DNA of 64,000 nucleotides from CAXQUZ01 sp942491145 (GTDB lineage Bacteria > Myxococcota_A > UBA796 > UBA2385): the NCBI GenBank assembly GCA_942491145.1, contig CALOBC010000060.1, forward strand, positions 1 to 64,000, written 5' to 3'. Under the pieces are notes generated by a model, which worked only from the letters and a program-made list of their open reading frames with translations, was not told the DNA's origin and did no database searches. The translations under genes were made by a program, and so were the position numbers. Below are positions 1 to 8,299 of the stretch, piece after piece; positions within the stretch are counted from its first letter, which is position 1; every line of letters begins with the position of its first letter.

Positions 1-2
1 TT

Positions 3-3000
3 CGGGACACGGTCTCGGGCACGATGCACAGCGGGTGGCGACTGGACTTGGCACCTGGCGGCACCCTCGGCCACGCTCGCCTGGGCCAAGAGGACCAGGT
101 CATCACGCTGTCCGGTGCGGGCGACCGGGCGCTGGCGGGCGTCGAGGTGCGGGACCAAGCGGTCCAGCTCCACGCCGAAGGGCGCTTGCCGGCGGGTGAG
201 CCGCTGCCCACCGTCGGGTGGACCTCCGACGCGGTCTCGGTCAGCACCGTGCTCCAGCTCCCCCCGGGCTGGCGGCTCGTGCATGCCCCCGGCGTCGACC
301 ATGTGGGCAAGGTCGCGGGCATGGCGGAAGACCACGACCTGACCATGCCGTTGCTCAGCTTCCGCCAACCGGTCGATGGCACCAGCATTGTGGAGAACTG
401 GGACCTCATTGATGCCCTCTACGTCGGCATTCTCGCGGTGTTGCTCGCCCGGGTGGTCGGGTGGCGATGGGCCCTCTTCGGCGCGGTGGGTCTGGTGCTC
501 AACCGGGTGCTGGGCGGGAGCGCCGGCACTCCCTGGGTGCTCGCGACCCTGGCCCTCACGGTTGAGCAGACGCTGCCCAAGGACAGCTGGTGGGGGGGGG
601 TGGCGCGTCAAGCGCGGCGGCTGGCCATCGTGATCCTGTTGGCGACGGTGGGTTGGCGGGAGGGCGCGCGGTTGACCCGTGCCTTGTTCCCCGCCACCGA
701 AGGCCGGGTGTCGATTGTGGACGTGCCGGACCGGTTTGTGAGCTTGGCTTCCGAGAGCGACATGAACCGACGCGTGGTGGGCGGCAGCTTCGCCAGTGGC
801 GAGCGGGTGCAGTCGAAGCTGGACACCAGCAGCATGAAGCAGGGCTACCTGACGTCCCAGAAGGACCCCACCGCGGTGGTTCAGACCGGACCGGGCGTGC
901 CCGACTGGACCTGGTCGCGCATCGCCCTGGAGTGGCGGGGCCGTGTGGCCAAAGATCATCGTCACCAGCTCATCTTCGCGGGACCACGACCGCTCGCTGT
1001 GCTCGGGTTGATCCAAGCCGCAGCCCTGGGCCTGCTGGCGCTCCGCATGGCGGGGCTGCTGGGCTGGGTGCGCCGCCGGCTGGGCAGTGCAACACCGCTG
1101 CTGGTGCTCGGCATCCTCCCGCTGCTGATGCCCGCCGACGCCCTGGCGGCCCCCGATCCGGTGCTGTTGAAAGACCTCGAGACACGCCTCACGGCTCCGC
1201 TCGACTGTGGTGAGGCATGTGTGGATGTGCCCGAGCTGGCCCTGCGCATTGTGGAGTCTGGCGTCGCCCGCAGCCTGTGCATCCGCCAGCGGGTGGACGC
1301 AGCCGCGGCAGGCGCGGTGGCCTTGCCGGGCCCCCTCGATCTGTGGACCCCCACATCGGTGGACCTCAATGGTCGGCCGGCGACGGCGTTGTCCCGGACG
1401 GCGGGCGGTGTGCTGATGCTCCGGGTCGACCCCGGCGTTCACACCATCGGGGCCTGTGGTCCTCTCAATGATCCCGATGCGCTCACGCTTCAGCTCGATG
1501 CACGACCCCGACGGGCTTGGGTGGACGCCCCGGGGTGGACCGTCCAGGGGCTGTCGGCGGACGGTGGACTGGAAGGAACGGTGCAGCTCCTGCGAACCGC
1601 CAGCGGAGACGGCGAGCAGCGCAGCGCCGACAACCTGCATCCGTGGGTGGAAGTACGGCGTGTGCTCGATCTGGGCGTGCCGTGGCGGGTTCGCACCGAA
1701 GTGCGGCGCATCGGGGATGGGGACGCCCCCATTGCGTTGAAGGTGCCCATCCTCGACGGCGAGGCGGTCACCGTGGCCGGCGTGGTGGTTGAGAATGGCG
1801 CCGTGTCCGTGGGCCTGGACGCCACCCGCCGAGAAGTGAGCTGGGAAGGCGCACTCACGGAGCGGGCTGCCCTCACGCTGCAGATGCCGAAGGACGTGCC
1901 TTGGGTGGAAGAGTGGGTGATCTCGTGCTCACCAGTGTTCTCGTGCGCTCCTGCTGCGGGTGGCCCCCCTCCGCTGGAGCATGTGGTGGACGGTCGCTGG
2001 ACCCCCCGCTGGCGTCCCTGGCCGGGTGAAGCGCTCACGGTGAACGTCCAGCGCCCCGACGCCCTCGCGGGCCAGACCCTGACGGTGGATCGGGCCCAGG
2101 TGCGGATCGAGCCCGGCATCCGCGAGACCGAAGGCCACATCACGATGACCGTGCGCAGCTCTCAGGGCGCTCAGCAAGCGGTGCGGCTGCCGGCCGATGC
2201 GGAGCTCCAGTCGGTGACTGTCGGTGACCGTCAGGTGCCGGTTCGCCAGGAAGACGGGATGGTGGCGGTGCCCCTCCAGCCCGGCGATCACGAAGTGAAG
2301 CTGTCCTGGCGAGAGCCCCGGGCCGTCGCCACCCAGGTCACCACACCCGCCCTGTCCCTCGGTGCGCCTGCGGTCAACATTGCCTTGTCCATCGAGCTTC
2401 CAGAGGAGCGCTTTGCAGTGTGGCCTCAGGGCCCCGCCTGGGGTCCAACCCCCCTGCGGTGGATCGGCGGGTTGGTCCTCGCCATCGGCTTTGGGTTTCT
2501 CGGCCACCTCATGCGCGCCAGGACACCCTTGCGCACGGCGGAGTGGGCCATCCTGGGGCTCGGGCTCAGCCAGCTTCCGCAGCTGCTCTGCCTCGCGGTG
2601 GCCGGGTCGTTTGTGGCCCTCGATGCCCGTGGTCGAATGGCACCACGGTCTTGGCTGCGCCACAACACCACCCAGCTCGCGCTGGCCGGGCTGCTCTTCA
2701 TGGGCCTCGTTGCACTGGCGGTCGCGGTGACCGAAGGGGTGGTGGGGCGGCCGGATCCGGGGCTCGCCGGTGGCGGCTCCCATGGTGCGGGAATGCTGAG
2801 CTGGCGGGTGGATCGGGCGGACAGCGGACTGCCGGTGGCCAGCGTGCTGTCGCTGCCGGTGTGGATGTGGCGGGCCATCTCGGCCGCCTGGGGACTCTGG
2901 CTGGCATCCCGTGCACCGGCAGTGGCCCGCTGGGCCTGGACCCAGCTCACAGCGGGTGGACTGCTGCAAGCGCCACCCCCCCGTGTCGTGCCCCAGCCCC

Positions 3001-3020
3001 CCGCCAAGGCCGAGGAGTGA
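3..3020 (+). CDS. Large polytopic membrane protein, 5' truncated
   Basis: The frame is open to the left edge of the window, so the start lies upstream; the first in-frame ATG is at 24 but nothing marks it as the true start. About 1005 residues are visible. Hydrophobic segments cluster at roughly residues 130-215 and 335-385. The last of these ends in an Ala-rich stretch (ADALAA) that could be a membrane exit. A long, mostly beta-type domain of about 400 residues follows, presumably periplasmic, and further membrane spans lie after residue 810. The C-terminus is a Pro-rich cytosol-type tail. I recognise no family. The next gene follows in the same direction after 43 bp. Confidence 0.75.
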   Translation, partial: RDTVSGTMHSGWRLDLAPGGTLGHARLGQEDQVITLSGAGDRALAGVEVRDQAVQLHAEGRLPAGEPLPTVGWTSDAVSVSTVLQLPPGWRLVHAPGVDHVGKVAGMAEDHDLTMPLLSFRQPVDGTSIVENWDLIDALYVGILAVLLARVVGWRWALFGAVGLVLNRVLGGSAGTPWVLATLALTVEQTLPKDSWWGGVARQARRLAIVILLATVGWREGARLTRALFPATEGRVSIVDVPDRFVSLASESDMNRRVVGGSFASGERVQSKLDTSSMKQGYLTSQKDPTAVVQTGPGVPDWTWSRIALEWRGRVAKDHRHQLIFAGPRPLAVLGLIQAAALGLLALRMAGLLGWVRRRLGSATPLLVLGILPLLMPADALAAPDPVLLKDLETRLTAPLDCGEACVDVPELALRIVESGVARSLCIRQRVDAAAAGAVALPGPLDLWTPTSVDLNGRPATALSRTAGGVLMLRVDPGVHTIGACGPLNDPDALTLQLDARPRRAWVDAPGWTVQGLSADGGLEGTVQLLRTASGDGEQRSADNLHPWVEVRRVLDLGVPWRVRTEVRRIGDGDAPIALKVPILDGEAVTVAGVVVENGAVSVGLDATRREVSWEGALTERAALTLQMPKDVPWVEEWVISCSPVFSCAPAAGGPPPLEHVVDGRWTPRWRPWPGEALTVNVQRPDALAGQTLTVDRAQVRIEPGIRETEGHITMTVRSSQGAQQAVRLPADAELQSVTVGDRQVPVRQEDGMVAVPLQPGDHEVKLSWREPRAVATQVTTPALSLGAPAVNIALSIELPEERFAVWPQGPAWGPTPLRWIGGLVLAIGFGFLGHLMRARTPLRTAEWAILGLGLSQLPQLLCLAVAGSFVALDARGRMAPRSWLRHNTTQLALAGLLFMGLVALAVAVTEGVVGRPDPGLAGGGSHGAGMLSWRVDRADSGLPVASVLSLPVWMWRAISAAWGLWLASRAPAVARWAWTQLTAGGLLQAPPPRVVPQPPAKAEE

Positions 3021-3063
3021 TGCTGGGCCAGCCTGTCCCCCCGTGGCGTGGTAAGAGCCGGCC

Positions 3064-3861
3064 ATGACTGCGGACGCTGCCAGCCCCCTGCCTTCCTCCT
3101 CAGCTGCCGTCGCTGGAACGATGGGCGACGAGCTGCTGGAGTCCTTCGAGAGCGCCCAGCTCGCCACCATTCGTGCGGTGCGCGAGGTGCTCGCCCTGGT
3201 CCAGGAGGGCACCACCGAGATCGCGCTGGCCAGTGCGCTGGAAGAGTCGGTCCGGGCCCAAGGCTTCGACGCCTGGTTCCAGCGCCCTCGGGTGCAGTTT
3301 GGGGCCCCCGCCACGCCCCGCCGCTGGATGCGCGAGAAAGAGCCGCTGCGGCCGGGAACGGTCGTCGAGATCCACCTTGCGCCCGCCAATCGGGATGCAT
3401 TCGGCAGCCTCGGCCACGCGTTTGTCTTCGGCAGCGACGAAGAGCCCGAAGTCCTGCGCGAAGCCCGCCGCTTGTGCCAAGCCACGTGTGGGTTTTCGAG
3501 CCGGTGGAAGACCATCGGCGAGGTGTTCGTCTACGCCGAGGCGTGGGCCAAGAACCACCGCTACGCCCTCGACGAGACCCAGACCGTCGGCCACCTGTGC
3601 TTCCCACGACGGGGTCGGGCGGGGTGGCTTTGGCCCTACGGCGCCCGCACCGCAACGTTGATGCGCCGCCACCAAGTGCAGTTCTTCAACTACCGGCGAA
3701 TCCACGGCGTGCTGAGCCTCGCTCCGCGCCTCGTGATCGGCGACCAGGGCTGCACCTTCGGCGAGCTGGTTGTCGTGGACGGCGACACCAAGTGCATCGT
3801 GGGCCGTCCGGGCACTGGCGCCGAGGCCATCGAGCAGATCGGCTGGATCCCGGCCGAGTAG
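3064..3861 (+). CDS. M24 (pita-bread) metallopeptidase-like protein, probably inactive
   Basis: 265 residues with the general layout of a methionine/Xaa-Pro aminopeptidase (M24) domain: a helical start with an aminopeptidase-like segment, a strand with LRPGTVVEI, and a later VGHLCFP segment. In active M24 enzymes the VEI strand carries a metal-binding Asp (VxxDxG) and a second Asp follows; here the first position reads IH and the second lies in GSLGHAF, so the two-metal site looks lost. The conserved His-containing GHG motif is only partly kept. Function is therefore unclear: perhaps a binding or regulatory protein of the pita-bread fold. It ends 11 bp before a convergent gene. Family assignment is moderate. 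Confidence 0.7.
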   Translation: MTADAASPLPSSSAAVAGTMGDELLESFESAQLATIRAVREVLALVQEGTTEIALASALEESVRAQGFDAWFQRPRVQFGAPATPRRWMREKEPLRPGTVVEIHLAPANRDAFGSLGHAFVFGSDEEPEVLREARRLCQATCGFSSRWKTIGEVFVYAEAWAKNHRYALDETQTVGHLCFPRRGRAGWLWPYGARTATLMRRHQVQFFNYRRIHGVLSLAPRLVIGDQGCTFGELVVVDGDTKCIVGRPGTGAEAIEQIGWIPAE

Positions 3862-3872
3862 CGCGGGGTCGC

Positions 3873-4496
3873 TCAGCGCCCGAACGCGTCGATGATCCGA
3901 CGGTGAAGCTGGGCGTCGTCCACGCTGTCCAGCGCGAGCTCGTAGAGCAACCAGCCCTCTTCGGGGGTGAGGGTGCGCACGGTCGCGCCGGCCTCCACCA
4001 TGCCCAGCCCGCCCATGCCCAAGCGCAGGCGCATCCGGCCGCTGTGCACAAACACCAACTTGAAGCTCGCCGGCATCGTGAAGGTGACGTGCTGGAGGTC
4101 GAGGTGGACCAGCTTGGCCGGCGGGTGCAGCAGGGAGATCGCGCCCCCACCCGGCGGCACAATCTCGAGGGTGCGCCCATCGCCCTGGCCGGCTTCAGCC
4201 GCTTCCCGGAAGCCGTCGATGAAGCCGAGCAGAACGCCGTGCTGGGACCGATCCGGCACACTCACGCCCGTCCGCAGGACACTCGCGTCAAAGACCCAAG
4301 CTTTCTCGTCGACCGTGATCCAGACGCGCACATCTTCACCACCGGTGAAGCGGCGGTTGGGCAGCGTGATGATGACGCCACCGCGGTCCACCCGCACCAA
4401 GCGGCCGGTCTCGGCCTGGCCCTCTCGGGGCAAGACGCGACACGTGGCCCGGCGCTGGGATGCTTCGGTGAGTAGCCGGCGGGGGTCGAGTGCCAT
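3873..4496 (-). CDS. PilZ-like domain protein
   Basis: 207 residues, soluble. The N-terminal part has an RRATCR segment followed about 20 residues later by a VDRGGVII strand. This resembles the RxxxR and D/NxSxxG elements with which PilZ domains bind cyclic di-GMP, although the second motif is degenerate. The C-terminal half is a beta-rich segment ending in an acidic/helical tail and is not recognised. A monocistronic unit, convergent with the M24-like gene and divergent from the phosphoesterase gene. A TAAGCT hexamer 36 bp upstream of the start may be its -10 element. The PilZ call is tentative. Confidence 0.6.
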   Translation of the reverse strand: MALDPRRLLTEASQRRATCRVLPREGQAETGRLVRVDRGGVIITLPNRRFTGGEDVRVWITVDEKAWVFDASVLRTGVSVPDRSQHGVLLGFIDGFREAAEAGQGDGRTLEIVPPGGGAISLLHPPAKLVHLDLQHVTFTMPASFKLVFVHSGRMRLRLGMGGLGMVEAGATVRTLTPEEGWLLYELALDSVDDAQLHRRIIDAFGR

Positions 4497-4532
4497 GGTG
4501 CTCCAGCCGAGGTCGACGCCAAGGTGCGGGGC

Positions 4533-4538
4533 AGCTTA
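4533..4538 (-). promoter_or_regulatory. Candidate -10 element of the PilZ-like gene
   Basis: On the minus strand this reads TAAGCT, 36 bp before the ATG at 4496, in an otherwise GC-rich spacer. The same TAAGCTGCC string precedes the Xaa-Pro aminopeptidase gene at a similar distance. No clear -35 hexamer is visible. Confidence 0.25.
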
Positions 4539-4643
4539 GCCACTCGGGGCGATGCGGGCCTATGGGCGGTGGAGCCAAGGCGGAACAGGTCGATCTGAGC
4601 TGTGCGCTTTTGGCCGGTGCAGTCTGCCGACAACGCCGTCAAG

Positions 4644-5549
4644 ATGCCCACTCTGAGCTCGCCCCACCCCGGAGTAGACGTGCGCGTGGTCCACCTCACC
4701 GATCTGCACGTGCAGTGCGCTCCCCGCTTCGCGGACCTCTGGGGCAAGCGGCTCATCGGCAGCGCCAACCTGTACCTGTTCGGGCGCCAGTCCCACTTCA
4801 CGGCGGCCGCCCAGGCTGCGGCGGTGGAGGCGGCGTGTGCCCTGAAGCCTGATGCGGTGGTCATCACGGGCGACATCAGCGCCCAGGCTCTGGACAGTGA
4901 GTTTGAGCAGGCCCGGGCGCTCCTTGAGCCGCTCATCCAGCTCGCACCCACTGTGGTCATCGCGGGCAACCACGACACCTACGTGCGCGAGGATGCCCCA
5001 GGGGCCCGACTGCGCCGGTGGTTCGGGGACTGCATGGGTGCAGAGACCCCATCACTGCGGCGCATTGGCGACGTCGCGTTCTTGCACATCGAGACCTGCC
5101 GCACGGCGCTGTTGTCGAGCGGGCACTGCGACCCGGACCAGCTCCCTCGGGCGACGGAGCTGCTCCAAGACGCCGATGACTGCTTTGTCTTCCTCTGTCA
5201 GCACTACCCGCTGCGGGGGCGGGACGGCGAGCCCTATGGGCCGTCCACCCGCAACCTCAACAACGCGGCGGAAGTTGAAGCCTGGATTGGCGACAATGCC
5301 GCAGTGGACGCCATCTTGCATGGGCATGAGCACCACGGCTTTCGCGGCGCATTGACGGCAGGCGGCCGCACAGTGCCGATTCTGGACCCTGGGGCCAGCG
5401 GCTACGCCTTCTTGCCGGACCAGCGCCGAACGGCCCACTTCAACGTGTATGACGTCGATGGGGGCGGGCTTCACGCCGTGGACCGCTACAGCTTCGATGG
5501 GGAGCGCTTTGTGGCCGAGCCCGGCGGGGCCTACGCCACCGGCCGATAG
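4644..5549 (+). CDS. Calcineurin-like metallophosphoesterase
   Basis: 301 residues from ATG 4644; an earlier ATG at 4602 is in frame but its 14 extra residues look non-conserved. The full set of calcineurin-type metal motifs is present: DLH near the N-terminus (D-x-H), TGDIS (GD), GNHDTY (GNHD), QHYP and the terminal GHEHH. These ligand a dinuclear metal centre that hydrolyses phosphomono- or diesters, as in class III phosphodiesterase/UDP-sugar hydrolase relatives. No signal peptide is visible, so a cytosolic role is likely; the substrate cannot be told. The stop codon abuts the stop of the convergent aminotransferase gene. Confidence 0.85.
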   Translation: MPTLSSPHPGVDVRVVHLTDLHVQCAPRFADLWGKRLIGSANLYLFGRQSHFTAAAQAAAVEAACALKPDAVVITGDISAQALDSEFEQARALLEPLIQLAPTVVIAGNHDTYVREDAPGARLRRWFGDCMGAETPSLRRIGDVAFLHIETCRTALLSSGHCDPDQLPRATELLQDADDCFVFLCQHYPLRGRDGEPYGPSTRNLNNAAEVEAWIGDNAAVDAILHGHEHHGFRGALTAGGRTVPILDPGASGYAFLPDQRRTAHFNVYDVDGGGLHAVDRYSFDGERFVAEPGGAYATGR

Positions 5550-6722
5550 TCAGTCCTGGACCTCGGCCATCGCCGCCGGCAGCACGGCCGCGAGCTCCGT
5601 GTACTGCTCCGGCCGGTTGTGGGCGGCAAACGCCGAGATCCGCAGCCACGCGCTGTCCCACCAAGGCTGGACGGGCACCTCAATGTGGTGGCGCCGAAGC
5701 ACGGCCATCAGCGGGAATGCGGCGGACGCCGGCAGCGGCAAGCGCACTGTGGCCATGGCGGCGTAGGCGTCGCTGTCGGGTGCACACACCGGTGACAGGC
5801 TGTCCACCTCGTCCAGCAGCGTCTGAAGCCCGATCTGGGCGAGCTCATGGTGGGCTGCCCGCAGGTCCGGCCCGCCCCACGCTTCGTGTTGGGCCAGCGC
5901 TGCGGGTGCGGACAGCCACGCGCTCGGGTCGAAGGTGCCGGGCCAGTCGAACTCTTGATGGAAGCCTTGCCCTCGACCGTGGGAGATCTGGGGGCAGTGC
6001 ACCGTGGACAACAGCCCGGACCCCACCCACAGCAGCGCCGTGCCCTTGGGCGCACACAGCCACTTGTGGAGGTTGCCCACCCAGTAGTCGGCACCGAGGG
6101 TGTCGAGGTCCACGGTGATCTGGCCGGGGGCATGGGCGCCGTCCACCAACACCGCGACACCGTGGCGCCGAGCGAGGGCACACACCTGCTCGACTGGCAT
6201 GCAGATGGCCGTGGGGGACGTGATCTGGGAGATCACGAGCAAGCGAGGGCGGGGGCCGCTGCGCAAGCGGTCTTCGAGGCGCTGCAACAAGTCGGCACGG
6301 CGGGCGATGCCTGAGGCCCCCACCGACAAGCACTCCACGGATGCCCCCGCCCGATGGGCTGTCGCCTGAAGAGCCTGAAACACGGCATTGTAGCGATGGT
6401 CAGTCGTCAGCAGGACATCGCCGGCGCCGAGCGTCAGCGAGCCCAGCACGGCTGCGATGCCGGTGGTGGCGTTGCCGACAAACGCGAGCTGGTCCGGCGA
6501 GGTGCCGAGGAAGCGGGCGAGCGGGGCACGGGCCTCGTGGAGCAGCTCGGGGAGATCGCGGGCGAGAAACTGCACGGGCTGGGCTTCCATGCGGTCCAGC
6601 CACCCCCGACGGACCGCTTGGACCGAGCGTGGGGTGGCGCCAAAGCTGCCGTGGTTGAGGAAGGTCCAGCTGGGGTCGAGGCTGAATTCGGCGCGGTGGG
6701 CGCCCCAGGTTCGGGTGTGCAT
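5550..6722 (-). CDS. Class V PLP-dependent aminotransferase (isopenicillin N epimerase-like)
   Basis: 390 residues. Typical fold-type I features are visible: the N-terminal LNHGSFG segment, VDGAHAPG carrying the Asp that contacts the pyridine nitrogen, and NLHKWL with the Schiff-base lysine. The closest described group is the isopenicillin N epimerase/CsdA-like branch of class V. That branch includes epimerases, cysteine desulfurases and kynureninase-like enzymes, so the reaction is not certain. The ATG at 6722 shares its first base with the TGA of the DTW-domain gene upstream (TGATG), so the two are probably translationally coupled. A TTG one codon earlier is an unlikely alternative. Confidence 0.85.
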   Translation of the reverse strand: MHTRTWGAHRAEFSLDPSWTFLNHGSFGATPRSVQAVRRGWLDRMEAQPVQFLARDLPELLHEARAPLARFLGTSPDQLAFVGNATTGIAAVLGSLTLGAGDVLLTTDHRYNAVFQALQATAHRAGASVECLSVGASGIARRADLLQRLEDRLRSGPRPRLLVISQITSPTAICMPVEQVCALARRHGVAVLVDGAHAPGQITVDLDTLGADYWVGNLHKWLCAPKGTALLWVGSGLLSTVHCPQISHGRGQGFHQEFDWPGTFDPSAWLSAPAALAQHEAWGGPDLRAAHHELAQIGLQTLLDEVDSLSPVCAPDSDAYAAMATVRLPLPASAAFPLMAVLRRHHIEVPVQPWWDSAWLRISAFAAHNRPEQYTELAAVLPAAMAEVQD

Positions 6723-7369
6723 CAAGAGCTCTCAGTCAGAGGGGGCCCCGTCAGCGGCAACGGGTCGCTGGCGTGCAGGCGCTTCCCGGCGGCAATGCCC
6801 CGCTGAGTGCGGGTGGCGAAGACAAAGTCGTCGTGGAGCCGGAGCAAGCGAGACTCCAGATCGGGGTCACCCATCACACCACATGCCTCGGCGATGGCTT
6901 CGAGCGTAGACCGAGCCCACGGTGCGTGGGGCTTGCGCAGTCGAGGCACATCCCGTGCGGGGCGGTCGATGGAGACCCGCGGCAGGTCGACGAGGCCCGG
7001 CACCCGGCGGGTCATTCGGCTGGCTTGGGGCCACGTCCCGTCCACAATCACGAGGCGTCGAGGAGGCCGTGCGGGATCGAGCGGTGTGGCGGGCCGATCC
7101 GGAGTGCCCGGAAAGAGCAGCGCGGCGCCGTCCAGATCCAGGGCATCGGCGTCCCACACCTCACCGCGCGCGCCGTATCGGAGCACCGTCGACGGTGCGA
7201 GCACTTGGCCCGCCAAGCCCCCCGTGCTGGTGGGCTTTCTCGCCTCTTGCCAGTGCAGGATGATGACCAGATCCATTCCGCCCGGCATGGCCAGTGGCGG
7301 GGTGGGCAGGTGTGCGCAGAAGCAGTTGCGTTGCTGCAGGCGGCAGCGGGGGCATCGGGGCAGAGACAT
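6722..7369 (-). CDS. DTW-domain tRNA-uridine aminocarboxypropyltransferase
   Basis: 215 residues. The DTW family (TapT/YfiP in E. coli) transfers the 3-amino-3-carboxypropyl group of S-adenosylmethionine to a tRNA uridine (acp3U). An N-terminal Cys cluster (CPRCR...CFC) fits the zinc site of the family, and VDGTWPQAS contains the D-x-T-W signature. A much longer open frame extends upstream to 8377 but runs antisense through the SGNH gene; the ATG at 7369, immediately before the Cys cluster, is the natural start. It is the first gene of a two-gene unit with the aminotransferase. Confidence 0.87.
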   Translation of the reverse strand: MSLPRCPRCRLQQRNCFCAHLPTPPLAMPGGMDLVIILHWQEARKPTSTGGLAGQVLAPSTVLRYGARGEVWDADALDLDGAALLFPGTPDRPATPLDPARPPRRLVIVDGTWPQASRMTRRVPGLVDLPRVSIDRPARDVPRLRKPHAPWARSTLEAIAEACGVMGDPDLESRLLRLHDDFVFATRTQRGIAAGKRLHASDPLPLTGPPLTESS

Positions 7370-7417
7370 GGCGCGGGATAATGCGGGCTGGACCCCTGTG
7401 GTGGGGTGGGAGTGTCG

Positions 7418-8299
7418 ATGTCGGAGTGGTTGCGCCGCCTCAAGCCTGTGATCGCCAGCGGCAGCCTCACGGTGTTGGCGCTGGTGGGTCTGGAGTGGGG
7501 CCTGAGACTGGCGGAGGTGCCCGATCCCGGCTTGTACGCCGGCGATCCGGCATCGGTGTGGTGGCTCCGTCCAGGCTTGGACCGTGAGCTCGCCGACCCG
7601 CTCACGGGGCGCCACTTTCGGGTGCGCACGACGCCAGAAGGGCTGCGGGGCCCCTCTCCTCCCCCCGACGGTCCCTGGACGCTTGCGCTGGGCTGCAGCA
7701 CGACCTTTGGCTGGGGGGTCGACCGAGAAGAGGCGTGGCCAGCGGTGCTTGCAGACCTCATCGACGCGCCGGTGGTCAACGGCGGGCAGCCGGGCTGGTC
7801 CACCCACCAGGCGGTCGCGCACCTGCGCAACACCTTCGATGATGGGCCCAGTCGTGTCATTCTCGGCTTCATCATCCGCGACGCGTGGCGGGGCGGGCGC
7901 GCCGATCGGGACGCCCGTCCGACCCCGTGGGTGCGCACAACGCAGCTGGGCCGCTTGCTTCGCCGGAGCCCGGGTTCGACCGCAAGTCCGGTGGACGTGC
8001 CGACGGTCGGGGAATTTCGAGTGTCCCCAGAAGACTTTGTCCTCAACCTCAGCACCCTGATGGACCGCGTCGCCCCGGCGGCGGTCGTGCTGCTCAACTT
8101 TCCCCACCAACACGCCACTCCTGAGCACTCTGCCGCGCTTGAGGTCTTGGCGGAGGCCCACGGGCTGCCCCTCGTGGCGCCGGTCCTCGACCCGAGTGCC
8201 TACTTTGCCGCAGATCCCGTGCACCTGAACCCGTCCGGCCACCGACAGCTCGCTGAGATCATGGCGACGTTGGAGGCAGCGCCGACAGCACCTCGCTGA
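7418..8299 (+). CDS. SGNH/GDSL-type hydrolase, membrane-anchored
   Basis: 293 residues from ATG 7418, preceded by a GGTGGGAG ribosome site; a GTG at 7406 is possible but less well placed. One N-terminal hydrophobic helix (about residues 10-30) suggests export with membrane anchoring. SGNH blocks are recognisable: GCSTTFGWG with the likely nucleophile Ser, NGGQPGW as block II, and a C-terminal DPVHLNPSG with the catalytic Asp/His pair. Such proteins are esterases or acyl/acetyl hydrolases of lipids or surface glycans; the substrate is unknown. It diverges from the DTW gene, and its last 41 bp overlap the end of the convergent gene. Confidence 0.8.
   Translation: MSEWLRRLKPVIASGSLTVLALVGLEWGLRLAEVPDPGLYAGDPASVWWLRPGLDRELADPLTGRHFRVRTTPEGLRGPSPPPDGPWTLALGCSTTFGWGVDREEAWPAVLADLIDAPVVNGGQPGWSTHQAVAHLRNTFDDGPSRVILGFIIRDAWRGGRADRDARPTPWVRTTQLGRLLRRSPGSTASPVDVPTVGEFRVSPEDFVLNLSTLMDRVAPAAVVLLNFPHQHATPEHSAALEVLAEAHGLPLVAPVLDPSAYFAADPVHLNPSGHRQLAEIMATLEAAPTAPR

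Noticed and set aside
1929..3655. Long minus-strand open frames over the first two genes
   Set aside because: Both overlap plus-strand genes with better codon pattern; no family features.
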